Assembly (NCBI GenBank): GCA_051744925.1
Contig: JBNJDM010000001.1
Coordinates: 14,008 to 78,007, forward strand
Origin: JACKCP01 sp051744925
Lineage (GTDB): Bacteria > Desulfobacterota > Desulfobacteria > Desulfobacterales > JACKCP01
Length of the DNA stretch: 64,000 bases
Direction: 5' to 3'
The translations under genes were made by a program, and so were the position numbers. This document shows, piece after piece, positions 38,761 to 47,991 of this stretch. Within the stretch, counting starts at the first letter, position 1. Each line of letters begins with the position of its first letter. The notes beneath the pieces were generated by a model, which saw only the letters and a list, made by a program, of their open reading frames with translations, ran no database searches and was not told the DNA's origin.

Positions 38761-39465
38761 ATGAGCAACGGGCTTATTCTTGCAATAGACGACGAGGAAG
38801 ACATTCTTGAGCTTGTCAAATATAATCTTGAAAGAGAAGGTTTTGAAGTGATTACGGCAGATACAGGTGAAAACGGGTTAAGCATACTTAAAAAAAACAG
38901 GCCTGATCTTATACTCCTTGATCTTATGCTTCCCGGCATAGACGGATTTGATGTAGCAAAAAAAATAAGAGCTGATGATTCCTACAGGGATATTCCGGTT
39001 ATAATGCTAACTGCAAAAGGAGAAGAGGCAGATGTGGTAACAGGTCTTGAACTGGGTGCAGACGATTATGTATCAAAGCCTTTCAGTCCAAGAGTTCTTA
39101 CTGCAAGGATCAAAACAGTTCTTAGAAGAAAAAAAAATGAAGAAAATAAAGACACTTCCAAAGATGAAATAAATATAAAAAATTTAAAAATTCACAGCGG
39201 CAGGTATCAGGCAACAATAGAAAACAAAGAGCTTTCTTTGACCCACTCAGAGTTTCAGATACTAAGGTTTCTTGCTTCAAGACCGGGATGGGTTTTTACA
39301 AGGTCACAGATTGTCGACGCAGTTCACGGAGAAAGTTATCCTGTAACTGAAAGAAGCGTAGATGTTCAGATAGTAGGTCTCAGGAAAAAAATGGGTGATT
39401 ACGGAATTTATATAGAAACAGTACGAGGTGTAGGATATAGATTCAAGGAAGAAAATTATGGTTAA
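38761..39465 (+). CDS. phoB: Phosphate regulon response regulator PhoB
   Basis: OmpR/PhoB-type transcription factor of 234 residues. The receiver domain has the acidic pair DDEE near the start, the phospho-Asp in LILLDLMLPGIDG (about 53), and LTAKG and KPFSP switch residues. The winged-helix DNA-binding domain ends SVDVQIVGLRKKMG...ETVRGVGYRF. ATG 38761 is chosen for its GGGGG site 8 nt upstream. Overlaps phoR by 8 nt. Confidence 0.95.
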   Translation: MSNGLILAIDDEEDILELVKYNLEREGFEVITADTGENGLSILKKNRPDLILLDLMLPGIDGFDVAKKIRADDSYRDIPVIMLTAKGEEADVVTGLELGADDYVSKPFSPRVLTARIKTVLRRKKNEENKDTSKDEINIKNLKIHSGRYQATIENKELSLTHSEFQILRFLASRPGWVFTRSQIVDAVHGESYPVTERSVDVQIVGLRKKMGDYGIYIETVRGVGYRFKEENYG

Positions 39466-41245
39466 AATGAAAAAAAACAGGCTTTTCTGGGTGATATACC
39501 CTTCTTACTTAATTGTTATTTTTGTCTGTGTAGCGCTCGGGAGCATATATTCATTTACTTCATTAAAAAGTTTTTTTTATTCTCAGGTTGAAAATACTCT
39601 TTATGAAAAAACAGATCTTTTTGCTCCGTATTTAAAAAAAGAACTTGCAAACCAAGCCCCGGATTCAGCCATAGATACAATGTGTGTTGATGCAGGAACA
39701 AGAGCAAATGTCAGATTCACTGTAACAGACAGCAGCGGGAAAGTTATTGGAGATACAGAAGAAGATCCCGGTGAAATGGAAAACCATAAAACAAGACCTG
39801 AAATAAGATCTGCATATTCCGGTAAGCCTGATTCGCAAATAAGATACAGTGAAACCCTTGAAGAATCTATGATGTATGCAGCAGTTCCTGTTTATAAAGA
39901 CGGTAGTATTACAGCAGTGTTAAGATCTGCAGTATCTGTCGATTTCATTAATAAACAGCTCTGGCTTACAAACTGGGGAATTATTACAGGCGGTCTTTTA
40001 ATTGCAGCTTTTGCAACCTTAATATCGTTTTTTTTCTCTTTAAAAATAAGCAGGCCTGTTACAGAAATTACGCAAGGAGCAAAAGATTTTGCAAGGGGAC
40101 GTTTAGGTGCAAAATTGTACAGCCCCGATATCGAGGAGCTGGGAGAGCTTGCAGATACATTAAATAAGATGGCAGAAGAATTAAATCAACGACTGAAAAC
40201 TGAATCAAGAAATAAAAATGAGCTTGAAACTGTTTTTTACAGTATGCAGGAAGGTGTACTTGCAATTGATAATGATCAAAAGATCATGAGGCTTAATCAA
40301 AGTGCATTACGAATTCTTTCCATGGATATAAGAGATATTAAGAAAAAAAATGTATATGAACTTATAAGAGACAGTGATTTATATAAATTTATAGATAAGT
40401 CTGTGAATTCAGACAAGCTTGTATCTTCTGATTTAAATTACGGATCTGAAAAGGAAAAGATTTTAAATGTAAGGAGCAGCCCACTTCAGGATGAAAATGA
40501 CAAGAGAATAGGGACTCTTTTTGTTCTCCAGGATGTCACAAGGGTAAGGCATCTTGAAAATATGAGAAGCGATTTTGTTGCAAATGTATCCCATGAATTG
40601 AAAACCCCCATGACAGCAATAAAGGGATTTGTTGAAACAATAAGAGAAGGCGGGAGTCTTGAACCTGATAAGCTTGATAGATTTCTTTCAATAATTGATA
40701 AAAATGTGGACAGGCTTATAAATATAATAAATGATCTTCTTGATCTTTCATGGATAGAAAAAAATGAAGATACAGAGCTGATAAAGTTCAGAGAAGAAGA
40801 TGTTTATAAGTTAACAGAGTCTGCAGTAAAAATTTGCGAACCTTTTTCAATAAAGAAAAATATTGAAATAGAAATTGATATGGATTCACATATTAAACTT
40901 AAGGCCAATAAAGTCCTTCTTGAAAATGCACTGACCAATCTCATTGACAATGCTGTAAAATACAGTAATGAGGGGAGCAGAGTCATTGTAACAGCAAAAG
41001 ATGCAGAAAAATATGTTATGATTTCTGTGGCGGATAAAGGTATAGGAATCCCGGTATTTGAACAGCAAAGGGTTTTTGAAAGATTCTACAGGGTAGATAA
41101 GGGAAGAAGCCGGAAAATGGGCGGTACAGGCCTTGGTCTAGCTATTGTAAAGCATGTATTAAATATTCATAAGGGAACAATCGAAATAGAAAGCACTCCT
41201 GGATCAGGAAGCTGTTTTACTTTGAAGCTGCCTAAAAATCCTTGA
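39458..41245 (+). CDS. phoR: Phosphate regulon sensor kinase PhoR
   Basis: Membrane histidine kinase, 595 residues. Two membrane helices (about 12-35 and 173-195) flank an extracytoplasmic domain. HAMP follows (about 197-250), then PAS (about 260-355). HisKA contains VANVSHELKTPMTAIKG, and the HATPase has the N box ALTNLIDNAVKYS, DKGIGI and GGTGLGLAIVKH. Its extracytoplasmic domain makes it longer than the Escherichia coli PhoR and more like Gram-positive PhoR. Starts inside phoB, so translation is coupled. Confidence 0.94.
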   Translation: MVKMKKNRLFWVIYPSYLIVIFVCVALGSIYSFTSLKSFFYSQVENTLYEKTDLFAPYLKKELANQAPDSAIDTMCVDAGTRANVRFTVTDSSGKVIGDTEEDPGEMENHKTRPEIRSAYSGKPDSQIRYSETLEESMMYAAVPVYKDGSITAVLRSAVSVDFINKQLWLTNWGIITGGLLIAAFATLISFFFSLKISRPVTEITQGAKDFARGRLGAKLYSPDIEELGELADTLNKMAEELNQRLKTESRNKNELETVFYSMQEGVLAIDNDQKIMRLNQSALRILSMDIRDIKKKNVYELIRDSDLYKFIDKSVNSDKLVSSDLNYGSEKEKILNVRSSPLQDENDKRIGTLFVLQDVTRVRHLENMRSDFVANVSHELKTPMTAIKGFVETIREGGSLEPDKLDRFLSIIDKNVDRLINIINDLLDLSWIEKNEDTELIKFREEDVYKLTESAVKICEPFSIKKNIEIEIDMDSHIKLKANKVLLENALTNLIDNAVKYSNEGSRVIVTAKDAEKYVMISVADKGIGIPVFEQQRVFERFYRVDKGRSRKMGGTGLGLAIVKHVLNIHKGTIEIESTPGSGSCFTLKLPKNP

Positions 41246-41298
41246 ATTTAAAGATGCCGAGATTAATTTAATAATTTTTAAAATCAAATAATCAGATT

Positions 41299-41342
41299 AA
41301 GCTGCTGAGCATAAAATTTTTGTTCAGCAGCTTAATTTTTTA
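41299..41342 (+). terminator. Terminator after phoR
   Basis: Stem AAGCTGCTGA (41299-41308) and TCAGCAGCTT (41324-41333), followed by AATTTTTT. The remaining gap to 41625 is AT-rich and has only the word AAACCTGGAAAA twice (near 41410 and 41442); no gene is seen. Confidence 0.85.
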
Positions 41343-41625
41343 TGTAAGCTGTTTTGGCCTGTAAGAAAAAGCCGGAGTTTAAAAATACCTTTTTATTCTA
41401 AAAAAAATTAAACCTGGAAAATATTAAAAATTTCTTTTTAAAACCTGGAAAAATAGATTATCATCATTAAATTCAGGATAGTTATTAATTAGCCGGAACC
41501 GATTTTTATGGCTTTATGATTTAAATTGAGCAATTATTAATCAGCTGAATTCAAGGGTTCAACATAAGTAAAGCATTGAGTTCAGAAAATATTTTGGAAT
41601 CAGAATAATACTTCAGGAGAAAAAC

Positions 41626-42234
41626 TTGGATCTTGAGCAACTGAAAGCAAAGTTCAGGCATAAGCGCGAAGTTGAAGTCAAAGATATCAATATTGCAATA
41701 AAAGCAGTACCTTTTCTTGTAAAGGAAATAATAAAGCTTGAAGAGGATATTGAATCAAGAGACAAAACTATTGCAAGACTGAAAAAGAAGATAAAGCGTC
41801 AGCCGCCTTCAGTGCAGAAAGGCCAAAAGGATCAATTTGCATGGGTGCTTAAGGCGGATGAAGATTCAAATACATTATTTATTCAGTTTACAGGGATCCC
41901 GAATAAAAGCGGTGCTAAAATATGCTCCAATGCGGTTATCAGCCTTACTGAAAATCTTGAAAGCGACTTTTCTGTAATAAGTGATCTTAGAAAACTTAAA
42001 ACCGAGTATATAACTACAAGAATGCTTTTTTACTTCAGAAAAGTTCATTATCTTTTTTTAAGAATGCAGGTAAGGTTTATAATAAGAGTTGTATCTGAAG
42101 AACAAAAGGAGATTAAAGATTTTATAGATATTCCTGATGTGGGAAAAGATGAAAAAATGAAGATATTCAGTGTGACCTCAATAGAAGAGGGTAAAAATAT
42201 TATTAAAAATATGGGTAAGCATCTGAGGAAATAA
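41626..42234 (+). CDS. Uncharacterised coiled-coil protein
   Basis: 202 residues, TTG start 7 nt after CAGGAG. I do not recognise the family. The N-terminal third is helical (about 1-60) with a heptad-like, charged stretch EIIKLEEDIESRDKTIARLKKKIKR. A short linker leads to an alpha/beta part (about 70-200) of alternating strands and helices (NTLFIQFTGIPN, AVISLTENLESDFSVISDLRKLK, FLRMQVRFIIRVV). The ISDLRKLK piece recalls STAS/SpoIIAA-like domains, but only weakly. No signal peptide or membrane helix. It lies 6 nt ahead of bioB and is likely co-transcribed. Confidence 0.7.
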   Translation: MDLEQLKAKFRHKREVEVKDINIAIKAVPFLVKEIIKLEEDIESRDKTIARLKKKIKRQPPSVQKGQKDQFAWVLKADEDSNTLFIQFTGIPNKSGAKICSNAVISLTENLESDFSVISDLRKLKTEYITTRMLFYFRKVHYLFLRMQVRFIIRVVSEEQKEIKDFIDIPDVGKDEKMKIFSVTSIEEGKNIIKNMGKHLRK

Positions 42235-42240
42235 AAATTT

Positions 42241-43218
42241 ATGTTTTATAAATCGCCTGAAGCATTTATTCAGCAAATAGTAAGTACAAGACAAACAGAT
42301 CCGGATACATTAAGAAAAATACTAAATCTTGAAAAAAAAAATCTTTTAAGTCTTTTATATATTACAGATAAAATAAGGCAGCATTTTTTCGGTAACAAAA
42401 TCGGTCTTTGCTCTATAATGAACGCAAAATCCGGAGGATGCAGTGAAGACTGTATTTTCTGCACCCAGTCATCAGTCTCAAATGCTGATATTGAACATTA
42501 TAATTTTAAATCTGCTGAAGATATTACATCTGCTGCAGAAAAGCTCTCTTTTCTACCTGTAAAAAGATTCGGGGTAGTTACAAGCGGAAGATCTCTTAAA
42601 GCAAAAGATATTGAAGAATTTAAAAAAGCCCTTGATAAAAACAGCAATAAACATCCTTCATTTTGTGCATCTCTGGGTATTTTAGATTATAAAGCCTTAA
42701 AAGAACTTAAAGACAATGGTCTAAAAAGATATCACCACAACCTTGAAACTTCTGAATCAATGTTTGGTAAAATATGCACCACACACAGTTATCAAAAAAG
42801 AATTGATACAGTAAAAAATGCCAAAGCAGCAGGTCTTAAGGTATGTTCAGGCGGAATTTTCGGTCTTGGGGAAACAGATGATCAGATTGTGGAAATGGCT
42901 CTTGCTCTCAAAGATATTGATGCAGATTCTGTACCTGTAAATTTTCTTGTACCTGTTAAAGGTACACCTGCTGAAAACTTTAATTATCTTACTCCTTACA
43001 AATCACTTCTTATCATTGCAATGCTTAGAATTGCTCTTCCTGAAAAAGAGATAATTATATGCGGAGGCAGAAAAGAGAATTTAAAAGAACTTTATCCTTT
43101 TATTTTTTATGCCGGAGCCACCAATCTCATGACAGGGGATTATCTTACAACTTCAGGTGAAAATATTGAAGCTGATATAAGCTGGATAAAAGAGCTTGGT
43201 TTTGAAACTGATCATTAG
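42241..43218 (+). CDS. bioB: Biotin synthase
   Basis: Radical-SAM enzyme that inserts sulfur into dethiobiotin, the last step of biotin synthesis. Its 325 residues include the radical-SAM cluster ligands Cys67, Cys71 and Cys74 (CSEDCIFC) and the following CTQSS. YNFKSAEDI, YHHNLETS, GGIFGLGET and VPVNFLVPVKGTP are BioB family motifs. ATG follows GAGGAAAT by about 11 nt. No other biotin gene is near, so it stands alone as in several anaerobes. Confidence 0.94.
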   Translation: MFYKSPEAFIQQIVSTRQTDPDTLRKILNLEKKNLLSLLYITDKIRQHFFGNKIGLCSIMNAKSGGCSEDCIFCTQSSVSNADIEHYNFKSAEDITSAAEKLSFLPVKRFGVVTSGRSLKAKDIEEFKKALDKNSNKHPSFCASLGILDYKALKELKDNGLKRYHHNLETSESMFGKICTTHSYQKRIDTVKNAKAAGLKVCSGGIFGLGETDDQIVEMALALKDIDADSVPVNFLVPVKGTPAENFNYLTPYKSLLIIAMLRIALPEKEIIICGGRKENLKELYPFIFYAGATNLMTGDYLTTSGENIEADISWIKELGFETDH

Positions 43219-43370
43219 TTAGTTGCTGAATGAAAACTGCCTTTTGTCCCGGTTCTTAAGTTAGAATCAAAATTTAATCCTCAAAATACTCCAGTATTCC
43301 TGCGGGTAGATTTTTCATCTGGCGTAACTGAACAAAAAAAATCTGGTTTTCGGCCAAATACTAGTTAATA
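43214..43370 (+). repeat. Dispersed intergenic repeat, copy 1
   Basis: Starts TAGTTAGTTGCTGAATGAAA at the bioB stop and ends GGTTTTCGGCCAAATACTAG. About 150 bp, alignable along its length with the reverse complement of 55200-55350. The centre holds AATACT-CC-AGTATT (about 43286-43299); the outer arms (AGAATCAAAATTTAA and AGATTTTTCATCT) are more decayed than in the other copy. Confidence 0.75.
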
Positions 43371-43414
43371 TTATGTGAGTAAAAAAATATAATCTTTTTA
43401 GAGGTTGATTTTTT

Positions 43415-43443
43415 TTGAAAAATTGTAAAATTCCTATTATAAA
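43415..43443 (+). promoter_or_regulatory. Probable sigma-70 promoter of the 87-residue gene
   Basis: TTGAAA (43415-43420), a 17-bp spacer and TATAAA (43438-43443), 82 bp before the next start codon. Confidence 0.5.
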
Positions 43444-43524
43444 ATTAGTTAAATTTCTTTATTTTTTATTGCTAACCTGTTTCGGATTTATCAATTTTAA
43501 ATTATTAAAGGAAAAATTTTTAAA

Positions 43525-43788
43525 ATGGATGATTTTAAGATTACCTTTACAGAAAATGAGAAGAATTTAATTTTAGAACATACTTACACTCCTGCTGAAC
43601 TATCAGACAGATTAAAAGATGCAAAAATCAAAGGCAAATACCTTACAGTTTACTACAGCTATGATGAGCTTGATGAACTTATAGGTTCTATTGCTTCCGA
43701 ATTCAGCCATACTGAAGATGAAAAAATATCAAAAAGCCTTGATCAGCTCTATGAAAAGCTCGTGGATATACTTGACAGCGCATACTGA
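43525..43788 (+). CDS. Small uncharacterised protein
   Basis: 87 acidic residues. The family is not recognised. It has FKITFTENEKNLILEHTYTPAELSDRL at the start, a short beta stretch KYLTVYYSYDELDELIGSIASEF, and a helical end. No Cys, signal peptide or membrane helix. AAAGGAAAAA precedes the ATG and a good promoter is upstream, so it is likely a monocistronic real gene with codon use like its neighbours. Confidence 0.65.
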   Translation: MDDFKITFTENEKNLILEHTYTPAELSDRLKDAKIKGKYLTVYYSYDELDELIGSIASEFSHTEDEKISKSLDQLYEKLVDILDSAY

Positions 43789-44268
43789 TTAACCGGATTA
43801 TATTCAGTTAATAATTTTTATAATTATATCTCACAGGGGTTTGGAAAACAGGGGCTCAGGGGTACCATGAGATTGTTTGCGTTGCATACGCCGCAAAGAA
43901 TCACACCGTTTCAATTTGAGTCTTAGATTCCAGGAGAGTTAGTGAGAATTAAATACTTTCTGCGTTATTAAATTAAGATTTTTGTTCCACTGTGCCCCTG
44001 TGTGGAAAAAAAATTATTCTGAATAAATACAAATTTTTTATATGCATGGAAAAAGTGTGGACAGGAAGTTAACAGCATTTTTGCGCAGTATAACCCGGCC
44101 GGTATTTTATGTCGCATTTTTTAAAAACCTTTGAATTCCTTGCCAAAATCATTAAAGCCCTTAATGTTTTAATATACAATAAAACTATTAATTTTATTTA
44201 AATAGTGACTGCAAGAAAAAGAAAATTTTTTGTTCAGGCACTATAAATAAAAAAACATGGAGGTTATT
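43789..44268. other. 480-nt non-coding stretch
   Basis: No gene is seen. From 43840 to 43930 the composition turns G-rich (CAGGGGTTTGGAAAACAGGGG, GGCTCAGGGGTACC) and a partly complementary CACTGTGCCCCTGTGTGG follows near 43990-44010. These words could pair over about 150 nt. It may be a decayed repeat or an old insertion scar; nothing decides this. The last 100 nt are AT-rich and must hold the promoter of the next gene. Confidence 0.4.
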
Positions 44269-44472
44269 ATGAATGTTGAACAAGGTGTTATGACTGCAGC
44301 AGGTATTTTTGTATTTTTAAGCGTACTTCTTGGCTGGTTTCACTCTCCGTACTGGTATATTTTTACAGGATTTATAGGTCTTAATCTTCTTCAGGCTGCT
44401 TTTACCAAATTCTGCCCTATGGCCATACTTTTAAAAAAGATGGGACTTAAGAGTGGCAATGTTTTTGATTAG
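44269..44472 (+). CDS. DUF2892/YgaP-type small membrane protein
   Basis: 67 residues with two membrane helices (about 8-24 and 30-48) separated by SPYWYIF, then FTKFCPMAILLKKMGL. This is the typical inner-membrane domain that is often found alone or fused to rhodanese (YgaP). Start is ATG 44269, 5 nt after GGAGG; an upstream in-frame ATG at 44257 overlaps that site. The single cysteine in FCPM is characteristic. Function in the standalone form is not known. Confidence 0.85.
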   Translation: MNVEQGVMTAAGIFVFLSVLLGWFHSPYWYIFTGFIGLNLLQAAFTKFCPMAILLKKMGLKSGNVFD

Positions 44473-44485
44473 CAGTTTAATCCAA

Positions 44486-44513
44486 AGCCGGCATCTGAGA
44501 AATGATGCCGGTT
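44486..44513 (+). terminator. Terminator after the DUF2892 gene
   Basis: Stem AGCCGGCATC/GATGCCGGTT with an 8-nt loop; the T-tract is short (TTTC). Confidence 0.65.
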
Positions 44514-44561
44514 TCAACAGCTTAATATAGAAAATATTCAATTCAGAATAAAAGGAGATTT

Positions 44562-45785
44562 ATGAATGATCAGGTAAGTCTTTCCGATACAATCGAACTC
44601 CCCTGCAGTGTGACAGTAAACAACAGATTTTTAAAATCTGCAATGAGTGAAATTCTGGGATCCCAGGATTATAACCCGACAAAAGAACTTATTAATGTGT
44701 ATTCAAGATGGGCAGACGGAGAAGCAGGAATTCTTGTTACCGGAAATGTAATGATAGATAAAAATGCACTTGGAGAACCGAGAAACGTTGTAATTTCAGG
44801 CGATGAAGATTTGGATCTTTTAAAAAAGTGGGCCGATGCAGGCAAAAAAAAGAATAATCATATTTTTGTTCAGCTGAATCATCCGGGAAAACAAAGTCCT
44901 AAGAGTCTGTCCCCTCAGCCTGTTTCTCCTTCTCCTATACCTCTTGGAAAAGGACTTGAGAAGTTTTTTGCTACTCCAAGAGCCCTTGAGGAAGATGAGA
45001 TCCATGATTTAATTGAGAAATTTGCATATGCAGCTGAAACTGTAAAAAAGGCTGGTTTTACAGGGGTGCAGATTCATGCTGCACACGGATACCTTGTTAG
45101 TCAGTTTTTGTCTCCCCTCCATAATCAGCGCGAGGATAAGTGGGGAGGAAGCCTTGAAAACAGAATGAGGTTTCTTGTTGAAGTTTATGATGCAATCAGA
45201 AAAAGAACAGGAGACGATTTTCCTGTAAGTGTTAAGATTAATTCTGCAGATTTTAGAAACGGTGGTTTTTCAGAAGAAGAAGCCATGAAGGTTTTTAAAA
45301 CACTTGATGAAAAGGGAATAGATTTAATAGAACTTTCAGGCGGAAGCTATGAGTCTCCTGTTATGACAGGCAAAAATATGAAATCTGAAAAAGAGGCATA
45401 TTTTCTTGATATAGCTAACAGGGCAAAAAAGGAATTAAAAGCTCCTGTAGCTGTCACAGGCGGTTTTAGAACATCGGATGCAATGAAAGAGGCTGTAGCA
45501 TCGCAAAAAACAGATTTTATAGGCCTTGCAAGACCTATAGCAGTAGACCCTGACCTTCCTTTGAAAGTATTAAGCGGGAAAGATTATAAAAGCAGTGTAA
45601 AACCATTGTCTACCGGTATAAAAGCTCTGGACAGAGTCGCAATGCTTGAAATTACCTGGTATGAATATCAGATCGGCAGAATAGGTAAGGGCAAGGAGCC
45701 AAAGCCCTACGAAAATGTATGGATTTCAATGACAAAACTTTTTGCAAGGGACGGCTGGTTCAGATTTAAAAGAAGAAGGGCATAA
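44562..45785 (+). CDS. NADH:flavin oxidoreductase, Old Yellow Enzyme family
   Basis: FMN-dependent TIM-barrel reductase of 407 residues. Family evidence is the catalytic HAAHGYL segment (QIHAAHGYLVSQFLSPLHNQREDKWGGSLENRMRF), N-terminal VNNRFLKSAMSE, QLNHPGKQ, and the FMN phosphate-binding region VAVTGGFRT...FIGLARP. It lacks the C-terminal FeS/FAD part of the long 2,4-dienoyl-CoA reductase type, so only the FMN domain is present. It probably reduces an enone or similar electrophile; the substrate cannot be read from the sequence. ATG after AAAGGAG. Confidence 0.92.
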   Translation: MNDQVSLSDTIELPCSVTVNNRFLKSAMSEILGSQDYNPTKELINVYSRWADGEAGILVTGNVMIDKNALGEPRNVVISGDEDLDLLKKWADAGKKKNNHIFVQLNHPGKQSPKSLSPQPVSPSPIPLGKGLEKFFATPRALEEDEIHDLIEKFAYAAETVKKAGFTGVQIHAAHGYLVSQFLSPLHNQREDKWGGSLENRMRFLVEVYDAIRKRTGDDFPVSVKINSADFRNGGFSEEEAMKVFKTLDEKGIDLIELSGGSYESPVMTGKNMKSEKEAYFLDIANRAKKELKAPVAVTGGFRTSDAMKEAVASQKTDFIGLARPIAVDPDLPLKVLSGKDYKSSVKPLSTGIKALDRVAMLEITWYEYQIGRIGKGKEPKPYENVWISMTKLFARDGWFRFKRRRA

Positions 45786-45788
45786 AAT

Positions 45789-45830
45789 TAAGCGGTGCAA
45801 ATAGTTTATAAAAGCTTTTGCGCCGTTTAT
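45789..45830. terminator. Bidirectional terminator between convergent genes
   Basis: Imperfect stem AAGCGGTGCAAA/TTTGCGCCGTTT, in the 41-nt gap between the stop codons of the flavin oxidoreductase and the leftward Nudix gene. Confidence 0.55.
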
Positions 45831-46273
45831 ACTGGGTTGATTTTCTGTAAAGAGATTATTTTTTCAAGACTGGAATATTCTTTTAAAAGGTTTTCAAGAG
45901 GCAGAAAAAGATTTTTTGGAAGATCATCAAGATCAAACCATACCCATTCAAGACATTTTTCAGGTTCTTTTAATGTAACCTCGCCTGAGTCATACTCTGA
46001 AATAATATATACAGTAATATAGTGGAGTTTTTCTTTAGTGAATATGTCATTGGTATATGGACCTTTGGAAAGGTTTTTGATTTTTATTCCTGTTTCTTCC
46101 AAAACCTCTCTTTTTGCACATTCAAACAACGATTCCCCGAATTCAAGATGACCGCCGGGAAATGACCAGGTCATACTTCCGTGACTGTTTTTTCTTTTAC
46201 CGAGAAGGACTTTGTTCCTGTTTAAGACCATTACGCCTACCCCTGCAAAAGGCCTGTTATCCGGCTTTTTCAT
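45827..46273 (-). CDS. Nudix hydrolase
   Basis: 148 residues with a perfect Nudix box from Gly41 to Ile63 (GGHLEFGESLFECAKREVLEETGI). The catalytic Glu pair is REVLEE. The N-terminal strand GVGVMVLNRNKVLLGKRKNS and the WSFPGG lead resemble the NUDT15/MTH2-type (d)NTP diphosphatases. Probably sanitises or hydrolyses a nucleoside diphosphate derivative; the exact substrate is open. Leftward, convergent with the flavin oxidoreductase. Confidence 0.92.
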   Translation of the reverse strand: MKKPDNRPFAGVGVMVLNRNKVLLGKRKNSHGSMTWSFPGGHLEFGESLFECAKREVLEETGIKIKNLSKGPYTNDIFTKEKLHYITVYIISEYDSGEVTLKEPEKCLEWVWFDLDDLPKNLFLPLENLLKEYSSLEKIISLQKINPV

Positions 46274-46426
46274 TTTTGTATTCCAAAATTTTGTTTAACA
46301 TATTTTTGCAGAAAATTTTGCTCAGACAGGTAATAGCAAAGTTTATTCAGTCTTAATAACACTTTGCTGCAGTTTTCTCAGTTGTTCCCACAACATAAGG
46401 AAAAAAGCAGCAATTGAGTTAAAATC

Positions 46427-47959
46427 TTATGTTTCGTACAGTTTTAAAATAGATTCAACAAGACCGTCTATAGTATATTCTTTTGCAGTTATATCAGGTG
46501 TTATACCTGTTTCTTCAGCAGTATCTCCTGTGATCGGACCTATTGATGCAGATCTCAGGTTGGGCAAAATATCTGCAAACTGATCTTTGGAAAAAAGAGC
46601 CCTGAAGTTTTTTACAGTAGAGGAGCTTGTAAAAGTTACAAGATCTATTCTGTTGTTTATAAAATCATTGTATATTTCTGAGCTGCTGTCTGATGCAGGT
46701 ACAGTCTTATATGCTGTTACTTCATCAACAACTGCGCCCATTTTTCTGAGTTCTTCAGGAAGCACAGCTCTTGCTTCCATTGCCCTTGGAATAAGTATTT
46801 TCTTATCTTTAACATCAATATTTTCAAAAGCTTTAACAACAGATTCTGCTCTGTAGCTTTCAGGAAAAACATCGGTTTTTATTCCGTATTCAGCAAGCTC
46901 GTCCCTTGTTGCAGGTCCTATTACAGAGGTTTTAAGATTCCCTATCGCCCTTGAATCAAATCCTTTTTCATGCAAAGCTTTAAAAAAATGTTTTACTCCG
47001 TTTACGCTTGTAAAAATAAGCCATGAATAATTTTTAAGATTCTCAACTGCATTGTAAAGAGGGGTTTTGTCGTCAGCTTCTTTAATTTTTATAGTCGGAT
47101 ATTCAATACACTCAGCTCCAAGAGATGAAAGCTTTTCAACAAGGGAGCTTGCCTGGGCTCTTGCCCTTGTAATCATAATCCTTTTTCCAAGAAGCGGTCT
47201 TTTTGCTTCAAACCATTTAAGTTTTTCCCTGTAATTTACAACTTCTCCTACTACAATAATTGCAGGAGCCTTGAAGTTGGTTCTTTTAACTTTTTCAGAT
47301 ATATTTTCAAGGTTTCCTTCAAGTGTCTGCTGGGAAGATGTAGTACCCCATCTGACAAGGGCAACAGGAGTATTTTTGTCTTTGCCGTTTTCAATAAGTT
47401 TTTTTGAAATATCAGGAAGGTTTTTTACGCCCATTAAAAAGACTATTGTTCCCATACCTTGAGCAAGACTTTTCCAGTCTATGGAAGAGTTTGTTTTTTC
47501 AGGGTCTTCATGGCCGGTTACAATAGCAAGTGTGGAATTTGCATTTCTGTGAGTAAGGGGTATTCCTGCATAGGCAGGAGCTGATATTGCCGATGTAACT
47601 CCTGGTACAATTTCAAATTCTATTCCATGTTCCTTTAAAACTTCAGCTTCTTCTCCGCCTCTTCCGAAAATAAAGGGATCTCCTCCTTTGAGCCTGCAAA
47701 CAGTCTTTCCCTGTGAGCCGAGATCTGCAAGAAGAGAGTTTATGCCGTCCTGTGAAAGAGTATGGTCTCCGCCTTTTTTACCAACGTAAATTTTTTCTGT
47801 TGTTTCATCTGCATATCTGAGAAGAGTATTGGATGCAAGATAATCATATACAACCACATCACAGGTTTCTATGCATCTTTTCCCTTTAAGTGTAAGGAGT
47901 TCCGGATCTCCGGGACCTGCGCCCACAAGATAGACAATCCCCTTTTTCTTTTTTTCCAT
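46427..47959 (-). CDS. cobA-hemD: Uroporphyrinogen-III C-methyltransferase / uroporphyrinogen-III synthase fusion (CobA-HemD)
   Basis: Bifunctional tetrapyrrole enzyme of 510 residues. Residues about 8-245 are a SAM uroporphyrinogen methyltransferase: VYLVGAGPGDPELLTLKGKRCIETCDVVVYD, RLKGGDPFIFGRGGEEAEVL and PGVTSAISAPAYAGIPLTHR. Residues about 258-510 are uroporphyrinogen-III synthase (GKRIMITRARAQASSLVEKLSSLG, IFTSVNGVKHFF, IGPITGDTAEETG). The fusion makes uroporphyrinogen III and converts it to precorrin-2, feeding siroheme, cobalamin and, in sulfate reducers, heme by the siroheme route. No other hem gene lies in the window. Confidence 0.94.
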   Translation of the reverse strand: MEKKKKGIVYLVGAGPGDPELLTLKGKRCIETCDVVVYDYLASNTLLRYADETTEKIYVGKKGGDHTLSQDGINSLLADLGSQGKTVCRLKGGDPFIFGRGGEEAEVLKEHGIEFEIVPGVTSAISAPAYAGIPLTHRNANSTLAIVTGHEDPEKTNSSIDWKSLAQGMGTIVFLMGVKNLPDISKKLIENGKDKNTPVALVRWGTTSSQQTLEGNLENISEKVKRTNFKAPAIIVVGEVVNYREKLKWFEAKRPLLGKRIMITRARAQASSLVEKLSSLGAECIEYPTIKIKEADDKTPLYNAVENLKNYSWLIFTSVNGVKHFFKALHEKGFDSRAIGNLKTSVIGPATRDELAEYGIKTDVFPESYRAESVVKAFENIDVKDKKILIPRAMEARAVLPEELRKMGAVVDEVTAYKTVPASDSSSEIYNDFINNRIDLVTFTSSSTVKNFRALFSKDQFADILPNLRSASIGPITGDTAEETGITPDITAKEYTIDGLVESILKLYET

Positions 47960-47991
47960 ATAAAAAACCTTTGTTAAGATATCTGTTTCAA

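Noticed and set aside
41401..41460. AAACCTGGAAAA direct repeats as a CRISPR-like array
   Set aside because: Only two short copies, no regular spacers and no cas genes in the window.
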